Shown: piece by piece, positions 6,849 through 10,676 of the stretch
How positions within the stretch are numbered: the first letter of the stretch is position 1
How the letters are laid out: each line of letters starts with the position of its first letter
NCBI GenBank assembly: GCA_020440405.1
Contig: JAGROF010000122.1
Location: forward strand, 1 to 10,676
DNA from: Chlamydiia bacterium
GTDB taxonomy: Bacteria > Chlamydiota > Chlamydiia > Chlamydiales > Simkaniaceae
Reading direction: 5' to 3'
DNA: 10,676 bases
Notes under the pieces: generated by a model
What the model was told of the DNA's origin: nothing
Database searches by the model: none
Seen by the model: the letters and a program-made list of their open reading frames with translations, nothing else
Translations under genes and position numbers: made by a program

Positions 6849-8168
6849 TTAATATTTATTTCCTAGCGCAATCTGAGACTTAATCTCACTTTCTGTGCGC
6901 AGGGCTTTAGTTGCAGCACCGAGAAGATCTGAGCTTGCTTTGGAGGCTTTGAGTCCTCCTACAAGCTTTTGCATTTCTTGTTGGTTATTTTCTCTCTCGT
7001 ACTGAAGCTTCACATTTTTTGCGTTGACCTTAAACTGATTTGCTTGGGTCTCATTATGCTTGAGTCCGATCGCAAACTCTGAAAATTTTGTTGTAGCTGT
7101 TGTGGCTGTTGCGAGCATTTTGGGAACGCTTCCAAGAGCTGCCATTCCTGTTGCCATTCCATACCCTGAAAACAGAGTTCCCCCTGCAACAACAAGAGGG
7201 GTGTAGGTCTGGTCTTCGTAATACTTTCCAGCAAGTTTGGCAGAGAGTGCGATTGTACTTCCGGCAAGCATTTGGTAGCCGGGAACAGCAGAGGCACCAC
7301 CGGTTGTGATGCTGGCTCCAATAAGGGTTGCTCCGCCAATGATTCCTGTTGTAATCGCAAAATACTCTAGAAGATCTCTTCGGAAAGACCAGTTTTCCAG
7401 ATCTTTGCGGTTACGTATTTGTTCCAAAACCGTTTCAAACTGCTTACGGCGGAGTTCTTGAAGACGATCGCTTGTGACTGAGAAGACCTCAAGCTGGCTG
7501 GTTTGGCTCATGGCTTGGTAATCGGTAATCATTCCAACGAGCTTTGCAAGAACGGCTCCTCCATGATTAGGTAGGTGAGAGAGCTCATCGCGGTCTCGCT
7601 GAGAGGGAACATAGCCTACACGACGGTGGTAATCCACAACAGGTTCAACCATCTTAGGTGCTTCTTCTGTTTGGCGATGCTCTCCAATGGTGACACTTGA
7701 GCTTTTGCTTTCTCCCCAAGGAATCCATCCACGTAGCCAACTACTTGGTGAGTTAGATTCTTCCTTCTTTTTTGCAGGCTTTGTCTCGACCCAAACAGGG
7801 GGAGGAAGTGTTGGTTTGCTCTCTGGTTTTTCACGAGGGGCTGCAAAAGCGGGCTGATCAAAATTGACTTCAGTTGGCGCTTCTTCAGGAAGGGGAAGGG
7901 CACGTTTAATCTCAGGAAAGAGCTCTTTTTCTCCTTCTTTTACGGAGGAAGTAGGAGATGTATAGGACTCTATCTTGCGATGTTTTGTGCCTCTTTCTTC
8001 CTGAGCTTCTTCGGAAGCAGGACGTTTGCGACTGACTTCTAATCCGGTTTGTTGGGGATACTTTGACTCCTGCTCCTTGCGATAAAGGAGAGGATTTCCC
8101 TCTTTACTAAAGGGCTCTGCGGGAGTTGAAAAGAGATCAAAAGGGCGTTCAATACGTGCTTCGGCCAT
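6849..8168 (-). CDS. copB: CopB-like type III secretion major translocator
   Basis: Large hydrophobic translocator-like protein (439 aa), expected to be held unfolded by the upstream LcrH/SycD chaperone, exported by the type III apparatus and inserted into the host or inclusion membrane. Residues 1-175 are polar, charged and proline-rich, probably disordered, and carry basic clusters at 46-50 and 62-65. A helical region (about 205-265, with RLQELRRKQFETVLEQIRN) precedes two hydrophobic stretches: about 268-312 (AITTGIIGGATLIGASITTG, then GSTIALSAKLAG) and about 322-348 (PLVVAGGTLFSGYG, MATGMAALG). A helical C-terminus (about 362-435) follows. This tail-hydrophobic-tail plan is that of YopB/CopB proteins. 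ATG 8168 has AAGGAG 8 bases upstream inside the chaperone gene; the gap to that gene is 3 bases. The name rests on architecture and linkage. Confidence 0.72.
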   Translation of the reverse strand: MAEARIERPFDLFSTPAEPFSKEGNPLLYRKEQESKYPQQTGLEVSRKRPASEEAQEERGTKHRKIESYTSPTSSVKEGEKELFPEIKRALPLPEEAPTEVNFDQPAFAAPREKPESKPTLPPPVWVETKPAKKKEESNSPSSWLRGWIPWGESKSSSVTIGEHRQTEEAPKMVEPVVDYHRRVGYVPSQRDRDELSHLPNHGGAVLAKLVGMITDYQAMSQTSQLEVFSVTSDRLQELRRKQFETVLEQIRNRKDLENWSFRRDLLEYFAITTGIIGGATLIGASITTGGASAVPGYQMLAGSTIALSAKLAGKYYEDQTYTPLVVAGGTLFSGYGMATGMAALGSVPKMLATATTATTKFSEFAIGLKHNETQANQFKVNAKNVKLQYERENNQQEMQKLVGGLKASKASSDLLGAATKALRTESEIKSQIALGNKY

Positions 8169-8171
8169 CTT

Positions 8172-8651
8172 TTAGGCTCCTTTTTGATGAGCTTCTTGCT
8201 TCCAAGAAGCTTCTAAGTCGTCGAGTTTAACATGAAGGTGGGGATGCTCTCGCGTAATCAGTTTGCGGCAAGCGGCGATGGCTTTCCGTCCTTCTTCTTC
8301 ATTTCCCAGGGTGAAATAACATTCAGCAGCGTGAAAGTGGGGAAGGGGATCTCGATCATCGATGATTGAGGCCATTGCCCATGCTTTCAAAGCTTCCTGG
8401 GTATCTTTTTTCATTTGCCAGCAGGCAGCCAGTCCCACCCAATTCTTTTGTGAAAAGGGTTGATGGCTAGCTAACCGTTCAAAGACGGGAATCGCGTCGT
8501 CGTAGTCCCCCCCTTGATATAGGGTATAGGCAACGGAATAAAGAAGACTCAAATCATCGCTTGAGTATTCTTTTGAGCGATCCTCATTGAGGAGGGGCCC
8601 CATCTCTTCTAAGGCCTGTTCCACTTTTGCTTTTTCCTGCGGCGTTAGCAT
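8172..8651 (-). CDS. lcrH: SycD/LcrH-type class II translocator chaperone (TPR)
   Basis: Cytoplasmic class II type III secretion chaperone (159 aa) that should bind the two translocators encoded directly downstream and keep them soluble and export-ready. After an N-terminal helix (1-25) there are three TPR repeats: about 34-67 (LYSVAYTLYQGGDYDDAIPVF), 68-101 (NWVGLAACWQMKKDTQEALKAW) and 102-135 (PHFHAAECYFTLGNEEEGRKAI). This matches SycD/LcrH in size and repeat count. The ATG shares its A with the TAA stop of the upstream gene and has AGAGGA before it, so the two are translationally coupled. The 3' end supplies the ribosome binding site for copB. Family is secure; which of the chlamydial LcrH paralogues it matches is not resolved. 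Confidence 0.88.
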   Translation of the reverse strand: MLTPQEKAKVEQALEEMGPLLNEDRSKEYSSDDLSLLYSVAYTLYQGGDYDDAIPVFERLASHQPFSQKNWVGLAACWQMKKDTQEALKAWAMASIIDDRDPLPHFHAAECYFTLGNEEEGRKAIAACRKLITREHPHLHVKLDDLEASWKQEAHQKGA

Positions 8652-9187
8652 TACATTCCTCTCGATGCTTGAGATAGTCGTGATAAATGCTGGGTGTGAG
8701 ACTTTTGAATCTCATTTAAACAGTTGAAAATCGCCAGGGCCATATTCACCTTCAAGAAGAGGAGCTGCGTCGCATCCTGCGTCTTGGTCTTATGGCTGGT
8801 CTCGAGATTTTCAAGATGGGACAGAAGCTCTAAGAGCTTTTCATGGTCCACTTCTTTTAACTTTTCTGGGTCGATCTCAAGGGATTCTTCGTCTATGTAA
8901 ATGTCGAATCCAAGATCGAGCGTTTTTCCATAGGCCTCTTCAAAGACCTCTTTGAAGTCCAGGATAATGTCGATAATTCGGGTTCCATTCGCGAGGTCTC
9001 CCGATAGGTCATGGGGGCCATCTTTGGACTTTTCTTTTGTTAGGTGTGTCTTTAGGGGAAGGAGAATGTCGACGAGTTGCTGGTTAAGCTTCTCAACATC
9101 TTTACCGATCTTCGTGTACTCACGTGTATCAAAATCACTTTTCTCCATTCCGAGACCAGCGATTTCGGCAGCAATAGAGTCTACCAT
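8651..9187 (-). CDS. Unknown acidic helical protein opening the translocator operon
   Basis: I do not recognise this 178-aa protein. It is polar and mainly helical, with an N-terminal helix rich in charged residues (about 15-55), a central acidic part (75-125, with DFKEVFEEAYGKTLDLGFDI and EESLEIDPEKLKEVDHEKL) and a helical end (128-175, with LLFLKVNMALAIFNCLNEI). No signal peptide, membrane span or catalytic motif is seen. ATG 9187 has GAGAGG 7 bases upstream; the stop overlaps the chaperone start by one base. Being first in a translocator operon, it may be a secretion chaperone, a regulator or a secreted protein. C. trachomatis has an unrelated-looking small gene, CT577, between lcrH and copB; whether this is its counterpart in another position cannot be told here. 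Confidence 0.8.
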   Translation of the reverse strand: MVDSIAAEIAGLGMEKSDFDTREYTKIGKDVEKLNQQLVDILLPLKTHLTKEKSKDGPHDLSGDLANGTRIIDIILDFKEVFEEAYGKTLDLGFDIYIDEESLEIDPEKLKEVDHEKLLELLSHLENLETSHKTKTQDATQLLFLKVNMALAIFNCLNEIQKSHTQHLSRLSQASRGM

Positions 9188-9201
9188 AGAAAATACCTCT
9201 C

Positions 9202-9216
9202 AAATAATTTATAACA
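9202..9216 (-). promoter_or_regulatory. Extended -10 promoter candidate of the translocator operon
   Basis: On the minus strand TGTTATAAA (9216-9208) matches the extended -10 pattern TGnTATAAT in all but the last base. It lies about 20 bases before the start codon of the first operon gene. Transcription would start near 9201, leaving a very short leader with the ribosome binding site (9201-9196) at its edge, which is tight. A poor -35 (CCTTTA, 9236-9231, spacing 17) falls in an inverted repeat. An upstream promoter is an alternative. Confidence 0.3.
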
Positions 9217-9222
9217 TTTTTC

Positions 9223-9239
9223 GAACCTCTTAAAGGTTC
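9223..9239. repeat. Short inverted repeat upstream of the translocator operon
   Basis: GAACCT (9223-9228) and AGGTTC (9234-9239) are perfect reverse complements around a 5-base centre. The element occupies the -35 region of the candidate promoter at 9202-9216, so an operator is possible. A six-base arm length allows chance occurrence. Confidence 0.35.
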
Positions 9240-9257
9240 TTTACAGGATCTTATTAT

Positions 9258-9297
9258 GGGTCGAGATTTATTATTCAATTTTATTAGGCTCGGACCC
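9258..9297. repeat. Imperfect inverted repeat in the divergent spacer
   Basis: GGGTCGAG (9258-9265) pairs with CTCGGACCC (9289-9297) with one bulged base, around a 23-base AT-rich loop. It is GC-rich compared with its surroundings. No T tract follows on either strand and no gene ends here, so it is not an obvious terminator. Confidence 0.3.
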
Positions 9298-9405
9298 TGC
9301 CTGCACTTAAGAATATAACGAATTTTCTATTTACTTGCTATGGAAATCAGGCTCTTAAAATATTAAAATATCTGCTTACATAGGGGTGTCGTGCAAGTCT
9401 TTTAT

Positions 9406-9434
9406 TTTAAGAGATCTAAATTTTACTTTATAAA
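9406..9434 (+). promoter_or_regulatory. Weak sigma-70-like promoter candidate for hemL
   Basis: TATAAA (9429-9434) lies 17 bases after TTTAAG (9406-9411). A start near 9441 would leave a leader of about 46 bases that includes the AAGGG ribosome binding site (9474-9478). The -35 matches consensus poorly and the region is AT-rich. Confidence 0.25.
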
Positions 9435-9486
9435 AAAGTTTCTTTGCCTGATGATGAACTAAAATGTTAAAAAAAGGGTTGAAAAT

Positions 9487-10676
9487 ATGGGTGTAAAAGA
9501 GCGTACAAAAAGTCAAAAAATTTTTGAAAAATCTCAAGAAGTCATCGCTGGAGGGGTCAATTCTCCTGTTCGAGCTTTAATCGGGCTCGACCGTGGGCCC
9601 TTAATTGTGGAGAAAGGAGAAGGAGATGTTATATATGATGCCGATGGGCGTCTCTTTATTGACTATTGTATGAGCTGGGGAGCCCTTCTCCATGGGCATG
9701 CCCACCCCACGATCGTCGAAAGGGCAACGCAGCGCCTAAGAGAAGGGAGCTCATTTGGAATTGCGACAGAGGTAGAGGAGAAGCTTGCACGGAAGATCGT
9801 TGAAGGGGTAAAAGGGGTGGATCAAGTCCGTTTTGTCTCCTCTGGAACAGAGGCAGCAATGACAGCGGTTCGTTTAGCCCGGGGGGTGACCTCTCGTCCT
9901 TTAGTGATCAAATTTAATGGAAGCTATCATGGTCATTCCGATGGATTTTTGGTGAAGGCAGGGTCAGGAGTGAGTCAGGTGAGTCGTGATTCGAGCTCTG
10001 CCGGCGTGCCGAAAGAGACAGTCAAGCACACTCTTTCTCTTCCATTTAATGATATTGAGGCGTTTCGCACTGTGATGCGAGATCCTTTTTATTCTCAGTT
10101 TGTGGCGGCGGTGGTGCTAGAGCCGATCGCGGCGAACATGGGGGTGGTGAGACCCATGCCAGAATTTCTGCAAGCTCTTCGGGAGGAAACGAAGCGAGGA
10201 GGAGCGCTTTTGATTTTTGATGAGGTGATTACAGGGTTTCGTGTGGCGTATGGGGGGGCTGCGGCTTTATTTGGAATGGAGCCAGATCTCACCTGTTTTG
10301 GAAAAATTATTGGAGGGGGATTTCCTGCGGCGGCCCTTGGAGGAAAGCGGGAGATTATGAAACATTTAGCTCCGGAAGGACAAGTTTTTCAGGCGGGAAC
10401 CCTTTCTGGAAACCCTGTGGCAATGGAAGGGGGGCTTGCGACCTTAGAGCTTGCGAGTCGAGAAGGGTTTTATGAAGAGTTAAAGCAAAAGACTGAAATC
10501 ATTACAGAGCCGGTAAAAAAAATGATTCAGGACAAGGGACTCAAAGCGACCTTGCAATCAGTAGTCGGGATGTTTACCCTTTTCTTGGGACCGCAGTCTG
10601 TTTCTTCCTTTGAAGATTTAAAGGGACTAGACAAAGAGTGGTTTAATCGGTATTTTTGTCAGATGTGGGACAAGGG
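9487..10676 (+). CDS. hemL: Glutamate-1-semialdehyde 2,1-aminomutase, 3' end missing
   Basis: PLP enzyme that converts glutamate-1-semialdehyde to 5-aminolevulinate in the C5 route to tetrapyrroles. 396 of about 430 codons are present; the frame is open at the right edge. Family features are AGGVNSPVRA (21-30), MSWGALLHGHAHP (62-74), the phosphate-binding SSGTEAAM (118-125), YHGHSDG (147-153), the LEPIAANMG block (211-219), Asp245 in FDEVITGFR, which contacts the pyridine nitrogen, the Schiff-base Lys273 in FGKIIGGGFP, and the GTLSGNP loop. ATG 9487 has AAGGG 8 bases upstream. The gene is divergent from the translocator operon and likely transcribed alone from the AT-rich spacer. No key residue is missing in the visible part. 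Confidence 0.95.
   Translation, partial: MGVKERTKSQKIFEKSQEVIAGGVNSPVRALIGLDRGPLIVEKGEGDVIYDADGRLFIDYCMSWGALLHGHAHPTIVERATQRLREGSSFGIATEVEEKLARKIVEGVKGVDQVRFVSSGTEAAMTAVRLARGVTSRPLVIKFNGSYHGHSDGFLVKAGSGVSQVSRDSSSAGVPKETVKHTLSLPFNDIEAFRTVMRDPFYSQFVAAVVLEPIAANMGVVRPMPEFLQALREETKRGGALLIFDEVITGFRVAYGGAAALFGMEPDLTCFGKIIGGGFPAAALGGKREIMKHLAPEGQVFQAGTLSGNPVAMEGGLATLELASREGFYEELKQKTEIITEPVKKMIQDKGLKATLQSVVGMFTLFLGPQSVSSFEDLKGLDKEWFNRYFCQMWDK

Larger units (their letters stand above)
9188..9486. other. AT-rich divergent intergenic region
   Basis: This 299-base spacer separates the leftward translocator operon from the rightward hemL. It holds promoter-like sequences at each end, two inverted repeats (listed separately) and one possible 20-codon frame (9256-9318, plus) with AGGA upstream that is too short to call. 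I see no tRNA or other structured RNA family. Confidence 0.7.

Noticed and set aside
6900..7900. Long frames opposite or inside the copB-like gene (69-116 codons)
   Set aside because: Shadows of the real frame with low-complexity composition and no ribosome binding sites.
9217..9245. GGTTCGA-like T-loop sequence suggesting a tRNA remnant
   Set aside because: The flanking bases do not form the required T stem, and no acceptor or anticodon arm is present on either strand.
9256..9318. 20-codon plus-strand frame with AGGA upstream in the divergent spacer
   Set aside because: Too short and without a homologue in mind; it overlaps an inverted repeat that explains its GC-rich parts. Could be a leader peptide but cannot be supported.
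9444..9472. TTGCCT and TTAAAA with 17-base spacing before hemL
   Set aside because: The start point would fall after the AAGGG ribosome binding site, so the message would lack it.

Overview
The window looks like chromosome of a bacterium in the phylum Chlamydiae, most likely an environmental or amoeba-associated (Parachlamydiales-type) member rather than Chlamydia itself. The strongest sign is a compact minus-strand block encoding an SycD/LcrH-type TPR chaperone followed by two type III secretion translocator-like proteins. Its arrangement recalls the lcrH-CT577-copB-copD cluster of Chlamydia trachomatis. The genus cannot be fixed from sequence alone, and the CopB/CopD names rest partly on gene order.

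Layout from left to right. (1) Positions 1-1496, minus: the first 498 codons of a soluble GT2-type glycosyltransferase, cut by the window edge, with a long helical N-terminal extension. It starts at TTG behind a strong ribosome binding site, and an extended -10 promoter inside a perfect palindrome lies upstream. (2) Positions 1619-4381, minus: a tightly overlapping Mla/MCE lipid-transport operon in the order permease (MlaE), ATPase (MlaF), MCE substrate-binding protein (MlaD). (3) Positions 4457-5503, plus: a diverging gene whose product aligns over two blocks with the Bacillus spore transglutaminase Tgl. It keeps the nucleophilic Cys but has Phe where the Bacillus enzyme has its catalytic Glu and His. 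(4) Positions 5454-5933, minus: gluconokinase, overlapping the previous gene tail to tail by 50 bases. (5) Positions 5997-9187, minus: the translocator operon, in the order unknown 178-aa protein, LcrH/SycD chaperone, CopB-like, CopD-like. It ends in a good intrinsic terminator that abuts the gluconokinase start codon. (6) Positions 9188-9486: an AT-rich divergent spacer with promoter-like sequences and two inverted repeats. (7) Positions 9487-10676, plus: hemL (glutamate-1-semialdehyde aminotransferase), cut by the right edge.

How the genes fit together. The Mla module would move phospholipid between outer and inner membrane. The translocator operon would make the pore through which a type III injectisome delivers effectors into the host membrane. 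Gluconokinase and HemL are housekeeping metabolism (pentose-phosphate entry and tetrapyrrole synthesis). The glycosyltransferase and the Tgl-like protein are the two least ordinary genes. A nearly identical promoter-like 15-mer upstream of both the glycosyltransferase and the translocator operon hints at shared timing. No mobile elements, CRISPR arrays, rRNA or tRNA genes were seen.
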